A stretch of DNA of 25,454 bases from IMG/VR virus record IMGVR_UViG_3300025828_000169, positions 1-25,454 of that record, one strand, 5' to 3'. The position numbers were made by a program, and so were the translations under genes. This document shows, one piece after another, positions 15,063 to 21,820 of this stretch (positions are counted from its first letter, which is position 1; each line of letters begins with the position of its first letter). Source of the DNA: a virus. The notes beneath the pieces were generated by a model, which was not told where the DNA came from, made no database searches, and worked only from the letters and a program-made list of their open reading frames with translations.

Positions 15063-15308
15063 CTAGCGCCTCCCGCGGCCGTAAGCCGTGCTTCCGTGTC
15101 GTAGTCTGTCCCACCATCGCATAACACGCCAGAAGCGTCCACGGTTCCTCTCAGTGTCTAGGAAACTTAAGCGGTCCCGTAGGCCACAGAGTAGCCGTGA
15201 GTAATTGTTAATGGTGTACTCTGGGTACCTGAAGCCCTTTCGTGAGTCGTAGATGTCCCAGACGTGGCCCTCGTGGTTGTACCAGATTGTGTAGCGTCCG
15301 AAGTTCAT
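15063..15308 (-). CDS. Basic Trp/Arg-rich hypothetical protein (81 aa)
   Basis: Starts MNFGRYTIWYNHEGHVWDIY, continues with RYPEYTINNYSRLLCGLRDR and ends in a strongly basic, aromatic tail (FWRVMRWWDRLRHGS and TAYGRGRR). The first part looks like a short beta hairpin and the tail is likely to bind nucleic acid or membrane. The ATG overlaps the preceding stop (ATGA). No family is recognised; the positive charge contrasts with the acidic proteins encoded downstream in the same chain. Confidence 0.55.
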   Translation of the reverse strand: MNFGRYTIWYNHEGHVWDIYDSRKGFRYPEYTINNYSRLLCGLRDRLSFLDTERNRGRFWRVMRWWDRLRHGSTAYGRGRR

Positions 15309-15436
15309 TCTGTCTTCTCCTTCTCCTTCTCTTTACCACTATCAGCTACGACCTTGCTTAACTCCTTAAGAACATCACTGGGGTCGGTAATATTGTCGAG
15401 ACGTTTAGACGCTTCTATAATTTCTTCTAATGTCAT
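15305..15436 (-). CDS. Small charged helical protein (43 aa)
   Basis: ATG at 15436-15434, TGA at 15307-15305. It begins MTLEEIIEASKRLDNI, followed by TDPSDVLKELSKVVADS and a lysine/glutamate repeat tail KEKEKEKTE. This is a regular amphipathic helix pattern with a low-complexity end. Both ends use four-base overlaps (ATGA) with neighbours, which supports translation. Function unknown. Confidence 0.5.
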   Translation of the reverse strand: MTLEEIIEASKRLDNITDPSDVLKELSKVVADSGKEKEKEKTE

Positions 15437-15612
15437 GAGATCACCTCGTTGTTCTGTATGTCGTATGCTAGAGGCCCTGCCTGTTGATAGACTAAGTCTG
15501 CCAACTCTGGGTAGTCCTCCTCCAACTGCTCTAGCGCATCAAATGCGTCTAGGTCGCTATGGTAGACCGTGCGCTCTACTAGTGCTAGGTACTCTTGAAT
15601 TACGTTGTTCAT
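15433..15612 (-). CDS. Small acidic hypothetical protein (59 aa)
   Basis: Starts MNNVIQEYLALVERTVYHSD, continues LDAFDALEQLEEDYPELADLVYQQAG and ends YDIQNNEVIS. It is acidic and helical. The ATG at 15612-15610 is chosen over an upstream in-frame one because it overlaps the previous stop as ATGA, as throughout this chain; the upstream extension would read across the neighbouring gene. No family is recognised. Confidence 0.55.
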   Translation of the reverse strand: MNNVIQEYLALVERTVYHSDLDAFDALEQLEEDYPELADLVYQQAGPLAYDIQNNEVIS

Positions 15613-15848
15613 ACTGTAGCCCTCGCGTTGATGCTGTCCTGTGTCAGTGTGTCGCAGTAGTCCGCACCTCTGGACTTCAGCCACTGGTTGATATGTTTTG
15701 ACGTGGTGACACTCCAGAAGTCCTCCGTCTTGAAGTAGTTCCCGTCTGCGTCCTGTAGTGCAACGGGTGTCTCGTAGCTGAAGAACACAGTGGTTCCGTC
15801 TGTGAATTCAACCTCTGTTTTGTTACTGCCTAGCTGTCGTAGTTTCAT
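15609..15848 (-). CDS. Conserved-looking phage hypothetical protein (79 aa)
   Basis: Begins MKLRQLGSNKTEVEFTDGTT, then VFFSYETPVALQDADGNYFKT and WSVTTSKHINQWLKSRGA. The FSY-TPVA...Y-x-T...WSVTTSKHINxWL pattern is one I recall in many unrelated phages, with no known function. The first half is beta-rich; the second ends in a helix. A strong GGGAGGG binding site lies about eight bases before the ATG, so this gene probably recruits ribosomes for the overlapping genes that follow. It is the head of the relay of eleven small genes ending at 14038. Confidence 0.7.
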   Translation of the reverse strand: MKLRQLGSNKTEVEFTDGTTVFFSYETPVALQDADGNYFKTEDFWSVTTSKHINQWLKSRGADYCDTLTQDSINARATV

Positions 15849-15917
15849 GTCTTAAGCCCTCCCGTGGCTTGTGTGTTGACTCACTGCTGGACACTCTAGG
15901 GAATGCCCAGCGATTAG

Positions 15918-16019
15918 TCAACCCCTGTCTAAACTGTTTTTTCCCGCCTCGTAGCCTATCAGTGCGCCCATGCCCACCGATGTGGCTACGATGAAGAAGA
16001 ATACGAATAATGGTCCCAT
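15918..16019 (-). CDS. Membrane mini-protein (33 aa)
   Basis: ATG at 16019-16017, TGA at 15920-15918. MGPLFVFFFIVATSVGMGAL followed by IGYEAGKNSLDRG: one hydrophobic span with a glycine-zipper-like GxGALIG end and a short charged tail. AGGAGG five to six bases upstream is near-ideal. It begins 9 bases after the 81-aa gene that precedes it. It is separate from, but similar in build to, the membrane mini-proteins at 14591-15059. Function unknown. Confidence 0.6.
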   Translation of the reverse strand: MGPLFVFFFIVATSVGMGALIGYEAGKNSLDRG

Positions 16020-16028
16020 GTCTGCCTC

Positions 16029-16274
16029 CTATGCCGCGTATTGGCGGTAGTCGTCCCGCAAGTATCGCCTAGCGAGTGTGATTGTGGGTAGCTCGATTCC
16101 GTAGACGTCCGCAAGTTCTACAGCCGCCTCGTATGACCATGCACGATACCGGCGATAGTCGTCGCTAGTCTTCTCCGGATCGTCTACCGCATCACTTGCG
16201 ATGCTGTCCCATACCAAATACGTTGTCATAATCTCCGCGATGTTCTTCGCTGTGTCTCTGTCTAGTGTAGTCAT
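16029..16274 (-). CDS. Hypothetical protein (81 aa), first leftward early gene
   Basis: Start taken at ATG 16274 (MTTLDRDTAKNIAEIM); ATG 16289 would add five residues (MRIII) and longer forms reach 16373, but none has a clear binding site. The body is helical and Tyr/Arg/Asp-rich: SDDYRRYRAWSYEAAVELAD near the middle and RRYLRDDYRQYAA at the end. No family is recognised. It is the first gene left of the origin-like region, so it is likely the earliest leftward product. A Fur-box-like sequence (16275-16293) lies immediately before the start. Confidence 0.5.
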   Translation of the reverse strand: MTTLDRDTAKNIAEIMTTYLVWDSIASDAVDDPEKTSDDYRRYRAWSYEAAVELADVYGIELPTITLARRYLRDDYRQYAA

Positions 16275-16441
16275 GATAATGATTCTCATTTGGGGTGGCA
16301 TTGGGTCCCCGTCTCGCCATGTGTGTATGAAACTACAGATCAACCCAGATGTATATAGTAAATATTCACACATTTAGACTATTGACCGCTCGTGTTGTTC
16401 CGTGCTAGTCGCGTGTGTGCGCGTAATAAATAGATCGCGTA

Positions 16442-16631
16442 GCAACAATCGTGCCAACTTTATCAGCTCGTGGTGTAGCTCAAGGGGTCCAACATAAGTT
16501 CACACACTTGTCAACCCATGCAAACTCCATGCCAGTTTTACCCATGCAAATATCGTGCCAACTCTGGTTGCTACTACAGTTGGCCTCGTGTGTCAACCTA
16601 TGTTGACCCCATGCAAGAACCATGCCAACTC
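16442..16631 (+). repeat. Four iteron-like direct repeats (19 bp)
   Basis: Copies at 16442-16460, 16520-16538, 16546-16564 and 16613-16631 fit GCAAnnnYCRTGCCARYTY. GCAA and TGCCA are invariant; the three variable bases sit at fixed positions. Start-to-start spacing is 78, 26 and 67 bases. All lie in the same orientation. Such spaced direct repeats usually bind an initiator or packaging protein. Confidence 0.7.
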
Positions 16632-16669
16632 TTGGGGCTAACATAGGCTGAAACCCGTGTCAACCCGTG
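16509..16669 (+). repeat. Three copies of TGTCAACCYRTG plus an inverted copy
   Basis: TGTCAACCCATG (16509-16520), TGTCAACCTATG (16591-16602) and TGTCAACCCGTG (16658-16669). An inverted 8-base copy GGTTGACA lies at 16693-16700. The first and third are parts of a longer imperfect direct repeat beginning AACATA at 16491 and 16640. These interleave with the 19-base repeats, giving two binding-site families in one region. Confidence 0.6.
16592..16607. repeat. Perfect inverted repeat GTCAAC-ctat-GTTGAC
   Basis: Six-base arms around a four-base loop, formed where one 12-base repeat meets a reversed half copy. It may be a dimeric protein-binding site or a small cruciform/hairpin within the origin-like region. 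Confidence 0.6.
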
Positions 16670-16834
16670 GAAAAACTTGGGGCGGGGGGAGGGGTTGACA
16701 TGTGTTGTACTTTTGTAGTAGCACCTCAGACACAAAATAGGTCAAAATTAAGAAAATTACCCTTAAATTTAACTCGTGTAACCCGTTGTTTTTACTCATG
16801 TTTGTCCTACTACTGCTTTTCCCTCTAAAATAAC

Positions 16835-16863
16835 TTGACTTTTGTGTAAACTTATGGTATACT
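16835..16863 (+). promoter_or_regulatory. Sigma70-type promoter for the rightward packaging genes
   Basis: TTGACT (16835-16840), 17-base spacer, TATACT (16858-16863). The expected transcript start, about 7 bases downstream, leaves a leader of roughly 20 bases before the ATG at 16892, which has only a weak AGGGA binding site. It is placed between the origin-like repeats and the small terminase gene. Confidence 0.8.
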
Positions 16864-16891
16864 ATTGGCATAAACAGGGATAATTTTAGTT

Positions 16892-17281
16892 ATGACCACT
16901 GAAGTTAAAAAAAGAGGTCGTGGCAGACCCCGGAAGTCCGAAGTAGCCGCTGTAAAACCCGGTAACAAGGGTGTTGTAGGCCGACCAAAGGGTGACGCAG
17001 CGATAATTAATGAGTACAAGGCTAGGATGTTGGCTAGTCCTAAGTCTCGTAAGGTCCTAGAGACTATTTTTGATGCTGCTTTGGACGACGACCATAAGAA
17101 TCAGGCTGCTGCTTGGAAATTAGTTATGGACCGTATACTACCAGTGGGTGCTTTTGAGAAGGACGTAGTAAAAGACAACGGTAGGAACGCTATACAAATT
17201 AATATTACAGGTGTTGGTACTGCTGAAGTAACTACTCCTGACGATATTATAGAAGGAGAAGTAGTAGAAGATGACTCTTAA
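16892..17281 (+). CDS. Terminase small subunit candidate with AT-hook-like motifs (129 aa)
   Basis: The N-terminus is highly basic with two AT-hook-like motifs, KKRGRGRPRK (residues 6-15) and GVVGRPKGD (27-35), able to grip the DNA minor groove. A helical middle follows (NEYKARMLASPKSRKVLETI, NQAAAWKLVMDRILP) and then an acidic tail (DDIIEGEVVEDDS). This basic-helical-acidic layout, its size, and its place at the head of the packaging operon fit a small terminase subunit that recognises the packaging site, perhaps the repeats just upstream. The sequence alone does not prove it; a DNA-binding regulator is the alternative. It overlaps the endolysin gene by 11 bases. Confidence 0.6.
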   Translation: MTTEVKKRGRGRPRKSEVAAVKPGNKGVVGRPKGDAAIINEYKARMLASPKSRKVLETIFDAALDDDHKNQAAAWKLVMDRILPVGAFEKDVVKDNGRNAIQINITGVGTAEVTTPDDIIEGEVVEDDS

Positions 17282-17621
17282 GTACTTTACAAGAGAAGAA
17301 TTCGACTGTCAGGTTACTGGTACTAACAACATGGAACGAGAGTTCCTAGAGAAGTTAGACGAGTTGCGGGGCGTATGTGGCTTTCCCTTTGAGGTAACAA
17401 GTGGTTACCGTCATCCAACGTTGCACCCAATAGAAAAAAAGAAAGCAGTGCCGGGAACACATGCGCAGGGAATAGCGGCGGACATAAGAATAACAAACGC
17501 CGCTGACCGCTACACTATCGTGTCTAACGCAGTAAAGCTAGGTTTCACAGGCATAGGTATTGACGATGATTTTGTACATGTGGACACTAGGGGTACGACT
17601 CCAGTGATTTGGTTGTACTAA
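17271..17621 (+). CDS. Endolysin: M15-type D-Ala-D-Ala / L-Ala-D-Glu peptidase
   Basis: Cleaves peptide cross-links of peptidoglycan to lyse the host. Family features in this 116-aa protein: YFTREEFDCQ opening, SGYRHP (R47, substrate binding), zinc ligands H64 and D71 in GTHAQGIAADIR, and FVHVDTR with D100 and the third zinc ligand H103. The set H-x6-D...D-x2-H is that of the M15 (VanY/peptidase M15_3) fold. There is no signal peptide, so export would need a holin or a membrane mini-protein. It sits unusually between the small and large terminase genes; its stop overlaps the next start (TAATG). Confidence 0.85.
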   Translation: MTLKYFTREEFDCQVTGTNNMEREFLEKLDELRGVCGFPFEVTSGYRHPTLHPIEKKKAVPGTHAQGIAADIRITNAADRYTIVSNAVKLGFTGIGIDDDFVHVDTRGTTPVIWLY

Positions 17622-17962
17622 TGAAGTTTTCACACGGTGACGCACTAACCGCAGGGTCTGCTAATACTATCCTAGACGTACCTGCTGGCTACGATGCAAT
17701 AGTTACTTACTTATTTATCTCGAATACAACAGGTAGTAGTAAAAACCTTAGTGCTAAGTGGGTACACAATGGTGTAGACATAGACTTTCTAGCGGGTAAG
17801 AACGTAGGCAGTGGTGAGTTTCTAGAGTTTGGTGGACAGTACGGTGAGTTTCTTGTAGCAAAAGAAGGAGACACCCTGAGTCTAACACCAGAAGCTACCT
17901 CTACGTTTGTGAGTATTATTTCTTTTGAGTTAGTCACAGCAACACCAAGGTTGAACTTTTGA
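17621..17962 (+). CDS. Small beta-rich structural protein candidate (113 aa)
   Basis: Starts MKFSHGDALTAGSANTILDV; the ATG overlaps the endolysin stop (TAATG), so I prefer it to an upstream alternative start at 17609. The rest is a run of short beta strands with Gly/Ser/Thr turns (VTYLFISNTTGSS, LSAKWVHNGVDIDF, FLEFGGQYGEF, VAKEGDTLSLTPE, SFVSIISFELV pattern), typical of jelly-roll or Ig-like head-decoration or fibre proteins. No named family is recognised. It overlaps the large terminase start (TTGA). Likely a minor virion protein by composition and context. Confidence 0.55.
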   Translation: MKFSHGDALTAGSANTILDVPAGYDAIVTYLFISNTTGSSKNLSAKWVHNGVDIDFLAGKNVGSGEFLEFGGQYGEFLVAKEGDTLSLTPEATSTFVSIISFELVTATPRLNF

Positions 17963-19212
17963 CGGACCTTAATATAGAACTACTGCCTTGGCAACAAGAC
18001 GTTTGGGCAGACGACACTAGATTTAAAATAGTAGCTGCTGGGCGACGTACAGGTAAGTCTAGATTAGCAGCGTGGATGTTAATTGTTAACGCACTGCAGG
18101 CGGACAAAGGCCATGTATTTTACGTCGCACCTACTCAGGGACAAGCCAGAGACATTATGTGGTCCACCCTCTTGGAACTGGGGCATCCTGTTATTAGTGG
18201 TAGCCACATTAATAATTTGCAAATTAAGCTTGTCAACGGAGCCACGATCAGCCTCAAAGGTGCAGACAGACCCGAGACAATGCGAGGTGTCAGCCTTAAG
18301 TTTCTAGTCATGGACGAGTACGCTGACATGAAGCCAGAGGTGTTTGAGCAGATCCTTAGACCCGCTTTGGCTGACCAAAAAGGATGTGCAATGTTCATAG
18401 GCACACCAATGGGAAGAAACCACTTTTATGAACTTTACAAATATGCAGAACTGGATGATGACCCTACGTACAAAGCTTGGCACTTTACGTCTTACGATAA
18501 CCCCTTACTGGACCCCAGTGAAATCGACATTGCTAAAAGGTCTATGTCTTCTTATGCGTTTCGTCAGGAATTTATGGCGTCGTTTGAAGCCCGTGGTTCA
18601 GAGATGTTTAAGGAAGACTGGGTTAAAGTTAGTGAGTCTGAGCCGGAAGTAGGAGATTACTACATTGCAGTTGACTTGGCAGGATTTGAAGAAGTCAACA
18701 AGAAAAAGACTAAAAGCTCCAAACTTGACGAAACAGCGATTGCCGTGGTTAAGGTCAATGAGCATGGTTGGTATGTTGACAATATCATATACGGTAGATG
18801 GACACTTGACGAAACAGCAGCTAAGATATTTCAGGCCGTTAGAGATTACCGTCCCGTGTCGGTGGGAATCGAAAGAGGTATTGCTAAACAGGCCGTCATG
18901 TCACCATTGATGGACATGCAGAAACGCTATGGTATGTTCTTTAGGGTTGAAGAATTAACCCACGGTAACAAAAAGAAAACAGACCGTGTTATGTGGGCGT
19001 TACAAGGACGGTTTGAAAATGGGTACGTAACGCTAAACAAGGGTGAATGGAATTCTAGGTTTCTTGACCAGTTATTCCAATTCCCTGATCCTTTAACACA
19101 CGACGACTTGGTTGATGCACTAGCGTACATTGACCAGTTAGCTAATGTGGCTTACGACTACGAATACGAAATCGAAGACCACGAAATCCTAGACGTAGTA
19201 GCAGGGTATTAA
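17959..19212 (+). CDS. terL: Terminase large subunit (ATPase-nuclease)
   Basis: The motor that packages DNA into the procapsid. This 417-aa protein shows an adenine-binding region LLPWQQDVW (8-16), Walker A AAGRRTGKSR (G28, K33, S34), Walker B LKFLVMDE (D119, E120), the coupling motif FIGTPMG (147-152), and a C-terminal RNase H-type nuclease with D239 (IAVDLAG), E305 (VGIERG) and D386 (HDDLVDALAY). All catalytic residues appear intact. Length is on the short side for large terminases but complete. The start is TTG, sharing bases with the preceding stop (TTGA). It is followed 1 base later by the portal gene. Confidence 0.95.
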   Translation: MTDLNIELLPWQQDVWADDTRFKIVAAGRRTGKSRLAAWMLIVNALQADKGHVFYVAPTQGQARDIMWSTLLELGHPVISGSHINNLQIKLVNGATISLKGADRPETMRGVSLKFLVMDEYADMKPEVFEQILRPALADQKGCAMFIGTPMGRNHFYELYKYAELDDDPTYKAWHFTSYDNPLLDPSEIDIAKRSMSSYAFRQEFMASFEARGSEMFKEDWVKVSESEPEVGDYYIAVDLAGFEEVNKKKTKSSKLDETAIAVVKVNEHGWYVDNIIYGRWTLDETAAKIFQAVRDYRPVSVGIERGIAKQAVMSPLMDMQKRYGMFFRVEELTHGNKKKTDRVMWALQGRFENGYVTLNKGEWNSRFLDQLFQFPDPLTHDDLVDALAYIDQLANVAYDYEYEIEDHEILDVVAGY

Positions 19213-19213
19213 T

Positions 19214-21268
19214 ATGGCTGAATTTTACGAACAAGACCCACTTATGGTTGAACAGACAATTGAAGAATGGGTCATAACCAAATGCGAAGACTGGCGTGAC
19301 TATTACGAGTCAAACTATGAAGGAAGATTTGAAGAGTACTATAGATTATGGCGTGGCCAATGGGATCCTGCAGACAGTGAGCGTAGGTCTGAGCGTTCCC
19401 GTATTATTTCTCCTGCACTTCAGCAGGCTGTTGAGTCCAATGTAGCAGAGCTAGAAGAAGCCACGTTTGGACGTGGTAAGTGGTTTGACGTTAGTGACAA
19501 CATGGGCGACACAGATCGTCAAGACGTACAGTTCCTGCGTAACAAACTAACTGAAGACTTTGAAAACTGCATGGTGCGTAAAGCCGTAGCAGAGTGCTTG
19601 ATTAACTCAGCAGTGTTTGGTACAGGCATTGGTGAGATTGTAATTGAAGAAATGAAGGAAATGGCTCCTGCTACTCAACCTATTATGGGTGGTGATCTTC
19701 AAGCAGTCGGTGTTAACATCACTGACCGTGTGGTTGTAAAGCTTAAACCTGTACTGCCTCAGAACTTCCTAATTGACCCTGTAGCTACGTCTGTTGACGA
19801 CGCTATGGGTGTTGCTATTGACGAGTTTGTTAGTCGTCACCAAGTAGAACTACTGCAGGAACAAGGTGTTTACCGTGACGTGTACGTAGGTAACGCTGCT
19901 CCTGACACTGACTTGGAACCTGACCAAGACCTAACTATTTACAACGACGACAAAGTACGTCTTACTAAGTACTACGGTTTAGTGCCACGAGAGCTTCTAG
20001 ATAACGCTACAAGCGACGATGACGAAGAAGCAGTACCTGAGGAAGGGTCTGAATCAAAGTACGTAGAAGCCGTTGTAGTAGTTGCTAACGGCGGTATCTT
20101 GTTGAAAGCAGAAGCTAACCCTTACATGATGATGGATCGTCCAGTAGTAGCGTTTCCTTGGGACGTAGTACCCGGTAGATTCTGGGGTCGTGGTGTATGT
20201 GAAAAAGGTTACAACTCTCAGAAAGCCCTTGACACGGAACTAAGAGCTAGAATCGACGCTCTAAGTCTCACTATTCACCCAATGATGGCTATTGACGCCA
20301 CTAGACTACCCCGTGGTGCTAAACCAGAAGTACGTCCGGGCAAGATGATCCTAACCAACGGAGATCCTCGTGAAGTACTTCAACCGTTTAACTTTGGTCA
20401 AGTTAGTCAAATCACTTTTGCTCAGGCCGGAGCATTGCAGCAAATGGTACAGCAAGCAACAGGAGCCGTTGACTCAGCAGGAATTGCAGGTCAGGTTAAC
20501 GGCGAGGCTACTGCCGCTGGCATTAGTATGTCTCTTGGCGCTATTATTAAGCGTCACAAGCGGACACTGATTAACTTCCAACAGTCATTCCTGATTCCGT
20601 TTGTCAAGAAAGCTGCTTATAGGTACATGCAGTTTGATCCAGAGAACTACCCTGTTGCTGACTACAAGTTTAACGCAAGCAGTACTTTGGGTATTATTGC
20701 GCGTGAGTACGAAGTAACTCAGCTTGTACAACTACTACAGACTATGCAAAAAGACTCTCCGTTGTACAACACGTTAATCCAAAGCATTATTGACAATATG
20801 AACTTGTCTAATCGTGAAGAGCTTCTTGCAGCTATGGCACAAGCTATGCAGCCTAACCCACAGCAACAACAGATGGCTCAGGCAGCACAACAGGCACAAC
20901 TACAGTTCCAGCAGTCCCAAACAGCAGCACTGTCTGCTCAAGCTCAGGAGTCGCAAGCTAGGGCTACTAAGCTGGCTGCAGAGGCTCAGGCTGTACCTAT
21001 GGAACTTGAGATTGATCGTATTAACGCTATTACTCGTAACCTACGTGAAGGTGACGCTGAAGATAAAGAGTTTGAACGTCGCATGAAAGTGGCTGATACT
21101 CTCCTCAAAGAAAAGCAAATACAAGGTAAAACTAATGCTAATAACACAGAAAGAAATGCAAATGTTGCTGGACCAAGTCAACAACCACTTCCAAGGAACG
21201 TTCCAGCGCCTACAGTCCCTAGAGGACCAAGTGGTCCAACTGGAAACCAAGGTGGAGGAATTATGTAA
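19214..21268 (+). CDS. Portal (head-tail connector) protein
   Basis: A 684-aa protein directly after the large terminase, where portal genes stand. The N-terminus (IEEWVITKCEDWRDYYESNY; RLWRGQWDP; RSRIISPALQQAVESNVAEL) resembles portal proteins of marine podoviruses, and the core contains VAFPWDVVPGRFWGRGVCEK and a TGAVDSAGIAGQVNGEATAA region near ~415-440. The C-terminal ~150 residues are a long Gln/Ala-rich coiled coil (~545-600), like the barrel extension of P22-type portals, ending in a Pro/Gly-rich tail (APTVPRGPSGPTGNQGGG). Twelve copies would form the DNA channel. Its stop overlaps the next ATG (TAATG). Confidence 0.9.
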   Translation: MAEFYEQDPLMVEQTIEEWVITKCEDWRDYYESNYEGRFEEYYRLWRGQWDPADSERRSERSRIISPALQQAVESNVAELEEATFGRGKWFDVSDNMGDTDRQDVQFLRNKLTEDFENCMVRKAVAECLINSAVFGTGIGEIVIEEMKEMAPATQPIMGGDLQAVGVNITDRVVVKLKPVLPQNFLIDPVATSVDDAMGVAIDEFVSRHQVELLQEQGVYRDVYVGNAAPDTDLEPDQDLTIYNDDKVRLTKYYGLVPRELLDNATSDDDEEAVPEEGSESKYVEAVVVVANGGILLKAEANPYMMMDRPVVAFPWDVVPGRFWGRGVCEKGYNSQKALDTELRARIDALSLTIHPMMAIDATRLPRGAKPEVRPGKMILTNGDPREVLQPFNFGQVSQITFAQAGALQQMVQQATGAVDSAGIAGQVNGEATAAGISMSLGAIIKRHKRTLINFQQSFLIPFVKKAAYRYMQFDPENYPVADYKFNASSTLGIIAREYEVTQLVQLLQTMQKDSPLYNTLIQSIIDNMNLSNREELLAAMAQAMQPNPQQQQMAQAAQQAQLQFQQSQTAALSAQAQESQARATKLAAEAQAVPMELEIDRINAITRNLREGDAEDKEFERRMKVADTLLKEKQIQGKTNANNTERNANVAGPSQQPLPRNVPAPTVPRGPSGPTGNQGGGIM

Positions 21269-21534
21269 TGCCAAAGTCCAAGGATCCAAAACTAGCACGA
21301 GCAGGAGTAAGCGGGTACAACAAACCAAAGCGGACGCCTAGTCACCCTACTAAAAAGTTTGTAGTAGTTGCCAAGGAAGGCGACAAAACAAAGACTATTC
21401 GTTTTGGCGATGCCAAGATGACTATTAAGAAAGACCAACCTGCACGACGGAAGTCGTTTAGAGCACGTCACAAGTGTGACACAAATCCACCCAGCAAACT
21501 CACGGCGAGGTACTGGTCTTGTAAAAAGTGGTAA
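21268..21534 (+). CDS. Small basic phage protein (88 aa), DUF6321-like
   Basis: Starts MPKSKDPKLARAGVSGYNKP, then KRTPSHPTKKFVVVAKEGDK and IRFGDAKM, then ARRKSFRARHKCDTNPPSK and AYW-type end (ARYWSCKKW). The layout GYNKPKRTPxHPTKxxVVVAKEG...IRFG...ARRxSFxARH is one I recall from many marine phages between portal and capsid genes, probably the DUF6321 family; the number is from memory. It is highly basic. A virion or assembly role is likely from position. Its ATG shares a base with the portal stop. Confidence 0.7.
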   Translation: MPKSKDPKLARAGVSGYNKPKRTPSHPTKKFVVVAKEGDKTKTIRFGDAKMTIKKDQPARRKSFRARHKCDTNPPSKLTARYWSCKKW

Positions 21535-21540
21535 AACTTA

Positions 21541-21572
21541 AGCCGTGAGGCTATTGCACGTCGAGACGACGT
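21541..21572 (+). promoter_or_regulatory. Tandem small hairpins before a ribosome binding site
   Basis: AGCC-gtga-GGCT (21541-21552) has a GNRA-type tetraloop; ACGTCG-aga-CGACGT (21558-21572) is a perfect 6-bp stem. AGGAGA and the ATG of the exported protein gene follow at once. There is no T-tract, so this is not a terminator. It may be an RNA processing or stability element. Confidence 0.35.
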
Positions 21573-21584
21573 TAGGAGAACACA

Positions 21585-21818
21585 ATGCGAAAACTATTAG
21601 TAGCGGTAATGCTGTTGTCGTTACAGGCATCAGCTAATACCAAGATTCTCGTTGAGAAAGCAGATCAGCAGTACGTAGTAGTACCGGACTGTGTAGTATC
21701 TGAAGACGTAACTCAAGTATCACTACGGTGGCTTAGAGTAGGCGCACCAATATACATTAACCACCAAGGACGACAAGTCCGGTGTACAATTGAAGACTAC
21801 TACCAAGTAAGGAGTTAA
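21585..21818 (+). CDS. Putative exported small protein with signal peptide (77 aa)
   Basis: Residues 1-18 (MRKLLVAVMLLSLQASAN) form a classical Sec signal peptide: basic start, hydrophobic core and an ASA cleavage site before N18. The mature part (~60 aa) is beta-rich with two cysteines (VVVPDCVVSED and QVRCTIEDYYQ) that could form a disulfide in the periplasm. AGGAGA upstream is a good binding site. No family is recognised. An exported small protein in a virion-gene block could act in lysis timing, superinfection exclusion or envelope alteration; this is inference only. Confidence 0.6.
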   Translation: MRKLLVAVMLLSLQASANTKILVEKADQQYVVVPDCVVSEDVTQVSLRWLRVGAPIYINHQGRQVRCTIEDYYQVRS

Positions 21819-21820
21819 CT

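Larger units (their letters stand above)
16275..16891. other. 617-bp gene-free divergent region; candidate replication origin / packaging site
   Basis: No convincing gene on either strand. From left to right: a Fur-like palindromic half (16275-16293); an AT-rich TATATA segment near 16350 that might be the leftward promoter; four 19-base iteron-like repeats (16442-16631); three copies of a 12-base repeat and a hairpin; a G-tract (16679-16694); an AT-rich stretch of ~60 bases (16730-16790); and the late promoter (16835-16863). Leftward early genes and rightward late genes diverge from it. Repeats next to an AT-rich region are typical of origins; the place just before the small terminase gene also suits a packaging site. 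Confidence 0.5.

Noticed and set aside
14911-15117. Minus-strand 68-codon frame over the membrane mini-protein gene
   Set aside because: Arg/Gly/His-rich shadow composition; the other frame gives a clear membrane span, good junctions and a plausible start.
16468-16500. tRNA-like string (GTGGTGTAGCTCAAGGGGTCC) resembling a D-arm
   Set aside because: No matching acceptor stem, anticodon arm or GTTCGAATCC-type T-arm follows; it is interrupted by the direct repeats.
16679-16694. G-quadruplex candidate (GGGGCGGGGGGAGGGG)
   Set aside because: Only three G-runs lie close together; a stable four-run structure would need splitting the middle run with almost no loop. Kept only as a G-tract in the region description.
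16638-16871. Minus-strand open frame of 77 codons within the origin-like region
   Set aside because: It spans the late promoter, AT-rich stretch and G-tract, has no clear ribosome binding site, and its composition is what noncoding AT-rich DNA gives.
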